This document shows positions 12,115-25,323 of a stretch of 64,000 nucleotides of DNA, piece by piece. Source of the DNA: Chamaecyparis obtusa (lineage: Eukaryota > Streptophyta > Pinopsida > Cupressales > Cupressaceae); contig BSBK01001581.1 of NCBI GenBank assembly GCA_027943335.1, positions 316,001 to 380,000 on the forward strand, written 5' to 3'. The notes below the pieces were generated by a model. That model was not told the DNA's origin. It worked only from the letters and a program-made list of their open reading frames with translations, and did not search any database. The position numbers and the translations under genes are program-made. How positions within the stretch are numbered: the stretch's first letter is position 1; each line of letters begins with the position of its first letter.

Positions 12115-14258
12115 TTTTCCCCTCTTTGACTAATGTGTGATCGATCTGGGAACACATTACATCAAAGAAAAGATCAGCCAAGAAGGAAATAGATAGAGAT
12201 CTGACTCCAAAGAATGAAGTGCAGTGAGATAGCAGATCCTGCATGGTCAGCCTGGTAGTGACAGTACTGAACACTTTGGAGAGAGATAGACAGTATCAAG
12301 ACTTGAGATGAGAACTAACATGTCAAGCACCAATAGATAGATTGATCAATCAGAGAAAATAGAATGGTCAAGCATATGCTTTGGAAAATAGCTGATAGAG
12401 TATGATGCATTTGCCCCTTTGGGATCAAAGTCAAAATCAGGTAGAGGGAATGCAGAAGCAAGACCAACATGATGAAATCACTAGGAATTATAATCGAAGA
12501 TGAAACTATGATAGAATAACCATCAAGCTTCGAAGATGTGCCCCAGTCAAGACCCCAGAGAGATGAAATGAATAAATGAGTGAAAGACTAGAAGGGTGAG
12601 AGAGATGGAGATGAAGAAATGAAGATGCCCCAGTGAAGAGCGAAGGATCAAGCCTCAAACAGTCAGCCAACTACGCAGAATAAGGAAAAAAAATTAAAAT
12701 GTGATTTTGACTATCAAGATGATCATGGATTTTTATTTTGATTCCAAAAATGGATCTAGGACGTCAAAATTAGCTAGGAGTGCAATTTTCATGAAATTTT
12801 GAGATGTTTTGAAAATTGGTTAAAAAGTCAAAATGTTATATAAGGGGTAAAAAAATGCTCATGTATAGTCTTTCTCATAGGTGTATGTTTAGTTCTCATG
12901 TGATGATATAGTCTCATGTTCTTGAAAATGACCTCTTTATGATATAGATATGATGATAAGATTAACCCCTTGTGATGATAGGAAAAGGATGTGATGTGAA
13001 AGATAAGGAGCGAAAGACATGATCAAGAAAAAATGAAAGGTGATCGCAGTTGACCAACAAGTCCGCAAAAAATGAAAGGAGAGCTCTCTCCATATGCAAG
13101 ATGCAAAACTAAACTAACATGAACTTAAGAATGCAAGCTACTATGAAAAGTGGTTTACTTGCAAGGTTACAAAGCCATTAGACTCTAATAATCATCATTG
13201 AGCTTTATTGGTAGCATCACAAGATCATACAGTACACACTAGTCTAACTATGTGAATTTGAATATGATCTATATCAGATAGATATGTGGGAATCCCACCT
13301 AAACATCAAAGACATGTAGGTCAAGATGACTAGTGTAGTGAGGTTACCTAAGTTTGGTATAGCAAGATTATGCTCGCATTGAGACACAAGAAAGTCAAGA
13401 TGACTACAAGCATGCACTTGCAGAAAATAGTCAAGGATAATACATTGTAGATCCTAGTGTCAAGTAGAACAAGCATAAATGCTCATGACAGTTGGGATCA
13501 ACAAAATATACCCATAGGTAGAAAATAAATAAAACATGTCTTCATGCCCCCAGTCTTCTAGCTCGGCATCATCAAAAACTATTAGGGAGAGAACATTCAG
13601 CAAAGAAATCATCATAGACAACACACAAAGAAGTAAATTCAAGCAAGTCTCAGCGAGGCAAGTGTTTAAGTGTGTGTGTGTAGGTCATAGAGTCAAACTT
13701 TGAGTATCACATCTACCAGTGAGAAATATTGCATCATTCTAGATGGCGGGTAAGATATCTGATAAGTGTTGAGAAACACTCGACACTAAGGAAGTGTTGA
13801 AAAACACAGTTAGGGAGGTGTTGAAAAACACCATTGGAACCAAGTTGTCCAAGAAACCCTGACGCACAAAGAGACCCAAGATAAGCTAGAACAACGTATG
13901 CCCCCTAGACTAAGACAAGAGTCAATTCTAGGGTAGGAGAGGAAAAGTGAGAAGTGAAGTGAATGAGTGCCACGCAAGATTGATAGACATAGGTGCAAGG
14001 GTCTCAAGCAAGGCATGTTTCCAAGTTTTCATCACTTGATAGATTTTTTTATTTTTTTCAATTTTTTTGTATTTTTGCTACCAAGGTGCCTATTTCCAGG
14101 TTTTCACCAAGGCATGTTTTCTATTTTTTTTTTTTTTATAAATTTTTTAGTATTTTTTTAGGACTTTTTATGCTTTTTAGGATTTTTTTCAGCATCATAT
14201 ATGAATTTTTTTGAATTTTTTTAGGATCAATAAAATATGTACAAAGAGCACGAGAACC
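12115..14258 (-). other. 3' non-coding region of the large D unit
   Basis: About 2.1 kb lies between the pol stop and the 3' LTR. The first 730 bp after the purine tract (12131-12850) match 27087-27810 of the small unit, ending at a shared TATATAAGGGG. The remainder is unmatched here, with a T-rich tract at about 14040-14230. No coding domain is seen, and the PMD sequence of the small unit is absent. Confidence 0.65.
12837..12843 (+). promoter_or_regulatory. Candidate plus-strand TATA box, orphaned
   Basis: TATATAAGGGG matches the sequence at 27794-27804 that lies 80 bp upstream of the PMD start codon in the small unit. Here no PMD reading frame follows, because homology between the units ends about 8 bp downstream. 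Confidence 0.4.
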
Positions 14259-17200
14259 TTAGGCATAGAACTTCTTCAGATGTAGAACATTGATAGGCTC
14301 GGTAAGCTCTTCTCCCTCAAGTGTAGATAGCTGATAGGCCCCAGACCCAAATGCTGCTATGATGATATAAGGTCCTAACCAATTTGGCTCAAACTTGCCT
14401 TTTTGTTCCCTATTCTATTGATTTTTAGGATTTTCTCTGAGAACTAGTTCACCCACTTGGAACTCTCTAGGATGAACTTTCTTATTGTAAGTAGTAGACA
14501 TTCTCTTCTAATAGGTGCACATGTGATCAAAGGTGGCCTTGTGGCATTCTTCCAAAGTAGTGAGCTCATGCACTCTCATGGCCCTCTGGTCTTCATCAGT
14601 ATTCAAACCATGGAGAGAGACTCTCAGTGAAGGTATTTCAACCTCTAATGGTAAGATAGCCTCATAACCATAGACCAAGGAAAAAGGTGTTGCTCTTGTA
14701 GGGGTGCAAATAGAAGTTCTATAATCCCATAGTGTAGGATTGATCTATAGATGCCAATCCTTGCCTGATTTGTGCACTGTTCTATGCAAAATTTTCAGCA
14801 ATGTTTTGTTGGAGGCCTCAGCTTGGGCATTCCCTTGAGGGTAGTAAACAGAAGAACAATGTTGTTTAATTTTTAACTTTTTGCACAAGCACTTCAAGTC
14901 TTTGTTTTTGAACTGGCATCCATTATCCGTGACTATGGAAGAAGGAATACCATGGCGGCAAATGATGTCATTCAAAATAAATAGGGCAACATGTTTGCCC
15001 GTAGCTATAGACAGTGGGACAACTTCAACCCATTTAGTGAAATATTCAGTAGCTGTAATGATGAACTTATGCCCACTCGAAGAACTAGGATAAATTTTGC
15101 CTACCAAGTCAAAGGCCCATTACTGAAATGGCCAGTAGGTAACAGAGGGAATGATCTCATGTCCAGGAGCATGAATGAGATTCTCATGTAGTTGACATTT
15201 CTTGCACAACTTGGCATATTGAACAACATCAGTTTGCATAGTAGGCCAATAGTTTCCACCCCTAAGCAATTTTTGAGCTAGCGCAAGACCGTTAGAGTGT
15301 GAACCACATATGCCATCATGGACTTCAGCTAGCACTTTTTCTGACTCCTCTATTTCTAGACACCTAAGGAGAGTTCCATCTAGACCCTTCCTATACAAGT
15401 CACTAGAGATGAGGGTAAAGTGTGAGGCATTGCGAATGAGTTGGCACTTCTCATTACGAGTTAGATTTTTAGGGATAACTTGATCTCAGAGATAGGAAAA
15501 GATGGAGGCATAGCAGGATGAGTCATGGCTGACCATAGTGTAAATGACATAGTCATCAGGGGAATTGTAGGTAGGATAACACAATTCTTCCACCAAGAAC
15601 TCAAAGTGTGATTTGTGCTCTTCCAGTTCTAGAATGGATGCCCAAGTAGCCATGGCATTAGCAGCCTTGTTCTTAGTTCAAGGAATTTGTTTGAATGTGA
15701 CAGATGTAAAATAATTCCTGAGTGAGTCTACCAAATCAACTTGACATCCTTTGTTTGGTAATCATCATTTACTTGGTTTATGACAAGCTGAGAATCTCCA
15801 AAGATATGCAACTCAGTGATCCTCCATTCAAGGGAAAGATTAACACCATTTAGAAGGGCTTCATATTCAGCTATGTTATTGGTGCATGGAAAGAGAAGCT
15901 TATAGGATTTTGGAATGGTGTATCTATGAGGAGTAACAAACAAGATTCTAGCACTAGCCCCATTCTGTGTATAAGAACCATCAAAGAACATTTTCCATAC
16001 ACACCCTGTGATATGCATGACTGAAGCATTTGGAAGTCTATCTAAAGAGGAGCATTATCAGTCATGGGGAACTCAGCCAATTGATCCACAATTTCTTGCC
16101 CTTTAATAGCTTTCCTTTTGACATACTGAATGTCAAATTATGAGAGAATCAACATCCATTTAGCAAGCCACCGAGTAAGTGCAGCTTTACTTAAGAGATA
16201 CTTTAAAGGATCAATTTTGGTGACCCGCTATGTAGTATGTGCAAGCATGTAATGTTTGAGTTTTTGAGATGCAAACACCACTACTAGACAAGCCTTTTCA
16301 ATGCTGGTGTAATTGAGTTCATAAGCAACCAGAGTGCGACTGATATAGTAGATAGCTTGTTCTTTTCCCATATCATCTTGTTATGCAAAGAGAGCTCCTA
16401 AGGAATTTGTCATAGTAGAAATGTACAGTATCAAAGGTTTCCCTTGGATAGGTGGCATAAGGATAGGAGGTCATGCTAGGTAATCCTTGATCTAGTCTAG
16501 GTTCTATTGACACTCCTCATTCCATATGCAAGTAGTGCCTTTATGCAAATTCTTATTGAAGGGTTGAGCTCTATCAGCTAACTAAGAAATGAACCTCCTG
16601 ATAGATTAAAGATGGCCCTAGAGACCCCTTAATTGTTTGATGTTGTGAGGAGGTGGCATCTCCATGATAGCTTGCACCTTTTTTGGGTCTACCTCTATTC
16701 CCTTCACTGATATGATATACCCTAGCAGTTTCCTAGAAGTGACACCAAAAGCACATTTTTAAGGATTTAATCTAAGTTGAAATCATTCCATCTGGTCCAA
16801 TATCAAACTCAAATCGTATAGATGAGTTTTCCTTTGTTGAGATTTAGCAAGGGTGTCATCAACATAGTCTTCCATGTTCTTATGCATCATATCATGGAAT
16901 ATAGTGGTCATAGCCCTTTGATAGGTTGCACCAGCATTCTTGAGACTGAAGGGCATGACATTCCAACAAAAGGTACCCCATGCATAGGTGAATGCTATCT
17001 TCTCTTGGTCTTCAGGGGCAATTCTAATTTGATTATATCCAGAGAAGCCATTCATAAGGGAGTACTTTTCATAGCATGTCATCATGTCCACTATCATGTC
17101 AATGTTTGGAAGTGGAAAATCATCCTTAGGGCATGCTTTATTCAAGTCCCTAAAATTAGTACATATGTGAATGGACTTGACGTATTTGGTAACAGGGACA

Positions 17201-20200
17201 ATGTTAGAAATCCACTCAGCATAGTCGATAGCTCTAATGAAGTTGGCTTTCAGAAGCTTCTCAAGTTCAGCCTTAACCAGTAATGCCACATGGGGATGCA
17301 TCTTTCTGAGCTTCTTCTTGATAGGTTTTAACCCTAGAGCAATGGAGAGATGTTACATAATAAGCTCAGTATCCAAACCAGGCATGTCAGAATATGTCCA
17401 TGCAAAGTTGATCTTTTTTTCTTGAAAGAATGTGGTGAATTGTTCTTTATCCTCTGCTGAGAGGGATTGAGCTACGTGGATAATCTTAGGAGAGTCTTTT
17501 GTTCCCAAGTTGATGGGTTGCATAGGTTCAATCAAAACTGAAGATCTTTCTTGAAAATAGCTAGGAAGACTACCAAGTACCTCATCCTCAAGCACCTCGG
17601 AGAGTTTTTCACCCTTGGATACGTCTTTATTTTTACTATTTTTAGGTTCGGATACCGCCACAATTTGGTTTTCACCATCTGACCATTTCTTGTTTTTTCT
17701 TTTGATTTTATGACTGAGGTACTTGAAATCTGATTCAGTCATTTTTATTTCTAGTTTGCTAGTGGAAGAGGTAACAGGTTTAGTGGCATTGAGGTAGCAG
17801 GCGATCTCATAGTCATTTTGGAAAGAAGGCAATGTGGGTCTTTGATCCTAGGTAGACCAATCTATGAGATCTAAGTGTATGAGAGGAAGTTAAGTGATAG
17901 GTTCAAGGGCATTTATGCTATATGTGTCATCTCTAGTGATGAGAGAGGTTGAGCCTATAGAGTAGGCTCCAAAAGTGTCAAGATCTAGATTCGACATAGA
18001 AGGACCAGCATGGTCCACTAAATCAATACGTGAATTGAACTCATCACACCCTACGTGAGACTCATAAACTATGTCAAGTTGGGCACTATAAGTATGAACC
18101 ACATCAACTTCCATATCCATCGTGGAAGATCCCTCTAAGAGAGTGTCCCATTCATACTCATTTGAATCTGTTGTTGAGATTTGACTAGGATGTTTGCACC
18201 AAGAAGGCTTAGGATGTCAAGAAGTAGAGGCACCCATGTCATTATGTGTGAGATCTCCTCTTTCTACCAACCACAAGATATTTCTATGTTGTCTACTTCT
18301 ATGTGTAGAGGCTTCAGTTGTGTCCTCATTAGGTATGCATTCTTCTCCCCAAAGGAGTGAACTAGAAGGGAGACTATCTACTATTTGAGCCATAGTGTGC
18401 AATGGTGACTCATATGTATTTGTGTCTGAATCACTGATAATGGGAGAATTTTTGGAATAGTTAGGGATGTCATCTTTGGTACCATATCTGAGACCTATGG
18501 TATCCTTAGAGGGTCAGCCATTGGTATGACTCAAAGGCTCAACTAGGGCGTGTCCATTATCATTTATAGGTCCTTGACCTTGATAACCCATTTTTTGCAA
18601 AAATTTATAGCCTTTACCATAGCACTTAGGGGAGATGGGAGTAGCAATTGTCATACTATCATCTTCCTCTCTATAGATCCACTCCCTAACAACTTGTTCT
18701 TCTTTTTGTGCCTCTAGGGGTACAGATGAATGAACAAAGTTACCAAAGACTGTTCATGACATAAGTGGAGGGCTTTGTCTTGTCAGAGGGTCTCCCATAT
18801 GATTCAGGAGAAGTAGGCATAGCAGCAATGGAATCAAGTGTGTATTCACCCATACCAATACTCATCATCTTTAATTTTTTCTCAGCAGCAATCAGGGACA
18901 CACTAGGATCATGAGAAGGTTTTTTATGAGGAAAAAATGTCTCAGCAGTAGTGAGAGTATTGATAGCAATAGCATTGTCCCCAGGAACCACAACTTCAGT
19001 GCCATTGTATGGAAATTTGATGCACTGATCATAGGTGGAAGGGACAGCTTGCATGTCATGGATCCATGGATGACCCAAAAGAATGTTGTATGTGAGTGGG
19101 ATGTCCAACACTTAGAACACAATATCTTTCATGATAGGGCCCACTCAGACAGGGAGCACAACAAGACCCTTGGAAGATCTTTCCACTTCATCATATGCTT
19201 TTATAGTAATCTTCCACTTAGTATCTACAACAAATTCTAACAAACCCAACTGTTGCACCACATCGAAAGAAACAATATTTAACCCTGCACCATTGTCTAT
19301 CAGGACTCGATGGACTCAAGTATGGTAGACTTGGACTTTGATGTGTAAAGAAAGGTTATATGGGTGACTAAGGGATGTGTCATCTTCTACAGAAAAGGAG
19401 AGGTAGTGGGGAGATGAGATATGGTTGACCATAGCTTGGAACCTATCTAGATCAATGTCATTGGGGACATTTATTGTGCGCGGAGCCTTCTTAAGGATCT
19501 CTTTATGCAAAGGGGATAACTCAAGCAACTCAAAAATGGATATCTGAACTGGTGTCTATTGCAATTGGTGCATAAGATCATAGCTAGACAAGACTAAAGG
19601 AGTCGCTTGTTTAGAAGAAGAGGCTTGCTTGGGATCATGCACAGTTTTAAGGACAATTTTGGCTTGCCCCCTAGTAACAACATTCAGTGTCTCACCTTGG
19701 GAAGATGAACCATCTAGTGTTTGCAAGACCAAATTTGGCATACCATGATTGGCATCATTATCATCTTAAGATCTCATCATAAGAACACTCTCAACAAGCT
19801 CTACCATGTTGATGACAGGCGTATCAAGAGTATATGTATAATTGATCTTGGCATCATGATTCTTCTTATTTTCTTGAGAGGACTCCCCCTTTTTGTGCTC
19901 AGGTAGAGGGGTCTTAAAAGCCTTGTGATTAGAATTTTTAACTAGACCATCTATGAGAACAGTGCCTCCATCAATGAGATCTTGGATAGCATCTTTAAGC
20001 TTGAAACAATTATCTGTGTTATGTCCCTTATTTCTATGGTAATTATAGAAATGATCCTCTCTCCACAAATCAAGCTTAACTAGTGGATTGAAGGGATGAG
20101 AATTTTTAGGAAGTGTAAGATACTTGTTGGTAACCAAAGTCTTAAGAATCACATCGTATGGTTCAGCCAACTTGGTGTAGACCCATCGTTGGTATTGCTT

Positions 20201-21715
20201 CTTTGGCTTGTCTTCATAGTGAGGCTTAGGTGCACTTTGAGTGTTGGTAGCCTCTCATTGTTTCACTGCATAGATAGCATTAGAGAGGTTGAAAGTAGGC
20301 TCTTTAGCTTTTGGTACATCCACAACCCCATCATTGACAACATACTTGTTTATGTTCCAAGGTTTTCTCTTGTCCTTGCCATTGCCTTTGGTATCTTTAT
20401 AAATAACAATATCCCCCTTTCTTATGGCTACATCCTCAATCTGATATGCACTTTCAACCATGTCATTGAAAGAGGAGAACAGTTGTTTCCTTAGATCATA
20501 ATACAATGCAAGCACAAGAGTGTTGACAAAGATGTCAATCTTTTCCCTCTCGGGTAGCTGATGAGGATATCGAGAATACAACAACCTCCAACATTACAAG
20601 TAAGTGGTGAATGGCTCACCTTGATTTTTCCTTAGAGCACTTAGATCTATCATGGTGATAGGATATTGAATGTTGTATGAGTAATGCTAGGTGAAGCACC
20701 TAGCCAACTCATCAAAGCTCCTGAGAGGTGGTGTCAACTTCGCAAACCATTCAAAAGCTTGTCCTCTTAAACTTCTAGGGAACAATCATAGTAGAAATGT
20801 GTCTTCATGAAGGAAGTCCATGCTAAGAGTGTAAAAGTGATGCACATGGTCATGACGATCACCATTTCCATCATATTTTTCATACTTGGGAACCTTAATA
20901 TCCCTAGGAAATGGGACCATGTATAGACTTTTATCAAAAGGAAGAGCACAAATTGATTCTACAAAAGAGACCTTTGGAGGCTCTCATTCTATTGCCATTT
21001 GGGTAAGGTGTTGATTTGTCTGACGTAGTTCTTCCTGAAGGACTTCCAATTTAGTTGGTACTCTTTGTTGGACAATTTGTCTGACATCATAGCTGGGAGG
21101 AAGCTTGTATCCTCTAGAAGTCATATATTGGAAATATTGGTCGCCATTGCGCTCTAAAAGCTTAAGCATATTTCATTGGGATTCCTCATCTTGTTCAAAT
21201 GCAATAAGATCCTCACTAGAAATCTCATCAATAGCCTCTTCCTCATGGTGAGAGGGAGGTGGTCTAGGAGGTGAAGAAGGTACAACAAAAGTTCATCTTG
21301 GAGGAGATCTAGGTAGTGTGTTGTTGCCATAGTTTCCATTAGTACCAAAAAGTGGTCTATGCTCATAACCACTAATCTCAGGTTTCTCATGAGATACTCC
21401 TCTCATAGCCATGCATCTAGTACCATCCATTTTGTCTAAATGAGCTTGGTTGTCCTTATGCTCAAAGTGTTCTTGCAAATGGTGTAACTTTTCTTGTTCA
21501 ATGAGAGTGAGTGAGACACTGTCTATGTTTTTGGAGGACTTAAATGTAGAAAAGAGAAAGCCTCCTTTGTACCATGGGGTAGCCTTAGAATCCTTAGAAC
21601 TAGAACTAGCGTTGCTAATAGGTGCTCGTGAGCATCTAGTGGGAGAAGGTAACTGCATATAATTGAATGAAGGGTGACTCCCTTGTTCAAATTGAGACCG
21701 AGTTGTAACTGGCAT
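14259..21715 (-). pseudogene. Gag-Pol polyprotein of element D (Ty3/Gypsy, Tat lineage), broken
   Basis: The gag start is MPVTTRSQFEQG at 21715. A Gag core follows at 20255-20584 (RYPHQLPEREKIDIFVNTL), then a DHFYNYHRNKGHNTDNCFKLKD knuckle-like block near 20000-20060. Protease has LIDNGAGLN near 19295 and NILLGHPWIHD near 19070. RT lies at 16783-17301, with YVDD at 16855-16866. A first RNase H spans about 16150-16500 and a second, DGSYTQNGAS type, lies at 15728-16018. Integrase has its H2C2 finger at 15120-15398 and core at 14745-15107 (VTDNGCQF and YYPQGNAQAE carry later acidic residues). The end is HLKKFYA at 14259. The frame changes at least three times (between 18740 and 18120, 16783 and 16018, 15728 and 15398) and many stops occur, so it is inactive. 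Confidence 0.88.
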
Positions 21716-23578
21716 AAAAAGAATGTTGTTCAACCAATGAAATGGGACAAAGTTTCTTAGCTATTGAGATAAGAAAAAGCCAATGATGATCACTTGTTGA
21801 GATAAAACAATAGAGATGTCTGGTTAAAGTGCTCAAGAACTTACAGTAGTCAATTGACACAAGCCTAGATGTGAGCAAGAAGCTTGATTAGCAAGTAGCT
21901 AGATAGGTAACCGTGTTTTGGCAAGTGATCAAAAGTGACATTCAATAGGCTCAAATCCAATAGCTTTAGCTCATTTGTTTCATTCTAGAACAATCCTAAG
22001 CATGTAGAAAACAAGCTAGCTTTAGATAAGAACAAGAAAAGACACTCTACGACTGGTTAAAACACAAGTTTAGTAGCTCCGGATTGCAACAGCAATAGGA
22101 CAGTAGAATGAATCAGGGTGATACTTTCCAGGAAAGCAAGGCAATAGTTTATAGCGAGGCAATACTTCACCTTAAACCAAGTGATAGTTTTCAATAAGCC
22201 TGGGTGATACTTTCCAGGAGGTGGGGTGATAGTCCAGCAAGGGCGAACTATTGCATGATATTTCTCTCCACAGGGTGCGATATTGTTGCCATTTGGGCAA
22301 GACATTGATTTGTCCATCCTAATTCCTCTCTAAGGATTTCTAATTCTATGGGCACTCTTTCTTGGACAATTTGTCAAACATCATAATTTGGAGGAAGCTT
22401 GTATCCTCTAGAAGTCATGTATTGAAAATATTTATCTCCATTACGTTCTAAAATCTTATGCATCATTCATTGGGAGACCTCATCTTGTTCAAATCTTGTA
22501 AGCTCCTCACTATAAATATCATCAATGGCCTCTTCCTCATGATGAGAGGGAGGAGGTCTTGGGGGTGAAGTAGGTACAACAAAAGTCTATCTTGGAGGGG
22601 ACCTTGGTGGCGTGTTGTTACCATAGTTGCCATTAGTACCAAAAAGTGGTCTATGCTCATAACCACTAGTCTCGGGTTGATCCTAAGACATTCCTCTCAT
22701 AACCATGCACCTAGCAGAATCCATTTTGTCTAAATGTGCTTGGTTTTCTTGATGCTCAAAGTGTTCTTGCAAATGGCAAAACTTTTCTTGTTCAGTCAGG
22801 GTGAGTGAGACATTGTCTGTGCTTTTGGAGGTCTTGAATGCAAAAAAAAGGAAGCCTCCTTTATACCACGGGGTGATCTTAGAATCCTCAGATTGGTCAG
22901 GACTAAAACTATCATTGCTAATTGGTGCTCATGAGCATCTTGTTGGAGAAGGTAACTGTGTATAATTGAATGGAGGGTGACTCCCTTGCTCAAATTGAGA
23001 CTGAGTTGTAACCGGTGTGAAAAGAAATGTTGTTTGACTAACAAAATGAGACAAAGTTTCTTAGATATTGAGATAAGAAAAGCTAATAAAGATCACTTGT
23101 CAAGATAGAACAATAGAGATGAATTTTCAAAGGTGCTCAAGAACTTACAACAATCAATTGACTCAAGCTGAGATATGAGCAAGAAGCTCGATTAGCAAGT
23201 AGCTAGAGAGATAACCATGGTGTGACAAGTGATCAAAAGTAACATTTGTTAGGCTCAAAACCAATAGTTTTAACTCATTTTTTCACTCTAGAACAAACCT
23301 AAGCATCCAGATAACAAATCAGCTTCAGGTAAGAACCGGAAAAGACACTCCATGACAAGTTAAAATTCAAGTTTAGCAGCTCCAAATTGCAACAGTAGCA
23401 GGATAGCAGCATAACTCATGATGATATTTCTTAGAACAACAGGATGATGCAATTTATCAGGATGATATTTTTCATGAGGTAGTATGATAGAATCTAGGCA
23501 GGTGATGCGATACAATGTATAGTATGCAAGTGATAAAAAACTAGTTACAATGTATTGTGCAATAATTCTCAGGAGGGT
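20991..23578 (-). repeat. Tandem duplication of the gag start and leader in D (unit about 1294 bp)
   Basis: 20991-22284 and 22285 to about 23578 align end to end with substitutions and small indels: for example TTGCCATTTGGG at 20992 and 22286, and the VTTRSQFEQGSHPSFNY coding block near 21700 and its VTTQSQFEQGSHPPFNY relative near 22980. The second copy is the 5' one in the sense of transcription and is frame-disrupted. The right boundary is approximate. Confidence 0.75.
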
Positions 23579-25302
23579 TTGTGATGGATTTTCAGTATCG
23601 TATGACTCTTGACAAGTGAATGTGAAAAACTCAGTTTTGAAGGAAATTTGGTTGATGTTGTAGGTTGACAAGTTCAATTTCTTGGTTTAAAAAACAATGA
23701 TATCAGAAAATAGATAGGTTTGAAAATAGTAGGTTATCAAACATGTCATAAAACACTAGCACAAGGACAAAAGCAACCTTGTCAAGACAAGCACTTGGGA
23801 TATCAAAATAGAAAAATCCTATGAGTACTACCATGGTGTTTGATGTTTGAGAATGTTTTCATGGGTAGATCACAGTGAGAACACTTCAAGCACTTACTAG
23901 CCTAGAAAGACAAAGGCTCAATACTCAACAACTTCGTCCACACTTGATGTCCCATTTCCTCACACAAAGTGGTTTCCCACAATAGATGTTGGCTTTGTCG
24001 TGGAAGTTCCAATGACACAACCAAAGGAAAATAGATGGTGAGTAGTCTTGGGGTGATCTGGCTTAGTCCACTAGGATCAATCCTTGCACCAAGATGTTAA
24101 GCAAAAAAATTGGGTGGCTTCTATCTATGGTTCATAGTAAGGGCTTTCGTTCATAATACCCCTCTTGCTCCCCAAAGGGACTCCTTACCTCATGGCAAGT
24201 AACATACCTCGTGGCCACAAGAGTACCTTAAGCATTCTTGCCTAGCATTTTCCTCATGGTCACAATCCCACAAGTACTCACACCAAGTGAAGACAAGTAC
24301 TACATCTACCAAGGTTTTGTGTCCTTGATAGCCTTGATTTTATAGTCTATTGGAATAGCTCAGTATTAGCTTGTCCGTACTTGGGTCATTCCTCTTGATC
24401 GCTCAAGAGAAGGCCCACTAAAGGATTCTAAACTAAACAAGAAATGGATTAACCTTTGAGGGTTAGGATTTCTATTTCACCACAAGGGTGAAGATCATAC
24501 TCTCCTATCTCAAAAATCTTTCCCAAACACACCAAGAAAATGTTCAATTACCCTCTTTCTTTCAAAATCTAGAAGTGCGTCAAGATTTCTAGTTCACCAC
24601 GAGGGTGAAGAGCATACTCTCCTACCACCAAAAGACTCCTACAACAAGATATTAAGTGCCTAATAAAAGAAAGAACTAGTATATGCCACACTTAAAATGA
24701 AAGCAATTAATAAGCACTTGATTGTTTTTATGCTTTGGGCAGCCCTGCAAATATGATTAGTAGCCCTTATGCATTTGAAGCTTTGACATGCGTTCTTTTG
24801 GAAAATATTCAAGCAATGAGGGCACACCTACAAGCACAACTTGTTAGCCCCACAAAGAGTTAGCACAATAAAAAACCAAGTAGAATCTACAAGTAAACCT
24901 CTGTTCTCCCATAGTAAATTAGAAATCTAAAACAACCAAATCAAATCTTGTAAAGAAATGACTAAAACTAGTCACTACCAGGCCTGTGCGATAGTTCAAT
25001 TGCCAAAAGTTTCGCATGATACTTTATAGTATAGTGGTGCGATATTTTCTTTCAGGATGATACGTCACACTATGTGTGGGTGATAGAGTTATGTATTACC
25101 GCGCAATAGAATACTATATGAGCATACGATACTTTTACTGGAAAAGTATCACACGGCTATATGACAAACTATCGTACGACACTAGAAGACAGTCGTACGA
25201 AACTCTGTCAAAAAGTATGGAAAAATAACTGAAACAACAAGCAAATATTGACAAAAAATGTGCAGAAATGCATGAAAAGAAGGACAAAATAGAGTTGTTT
25301 TG
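23579..25302 (-). other. 5' leader of the large D unit, non-coding
   Basis: About 1.7 kb separates the primer site from the gag duplication. No coding domain is seen. It includes one field of a degenerate ATCGCACGAT-like motif at about 24985-25210, with a perfect 9-bp inverted repeat (GATACTTTT / AAAAGTATC, five-base loop) at 25128-25150. Confidence 0.6.
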
Positions 25303-25323
25303 CCCCACAGTGGGCACCAAAAA
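25303..25323 (-). other. Primer binding site of the large D unit
   Basis: On the minus strand, TTTTTGGTGCCCACTGTGGG directly follows the LTR end. The small unit has TTTTTGGCGCCCACCG at the same place (29373-29388). I cannot assign the tRNA with certainty. Confidence 0.7.

Noticed and set aside
16822..17283. 153-codon plus ORF opposite D reverse transcriptase
   Set aside because: It is a shadow of the RT frame on the other strand; the minus frame carries the YVDD box and family motifs.
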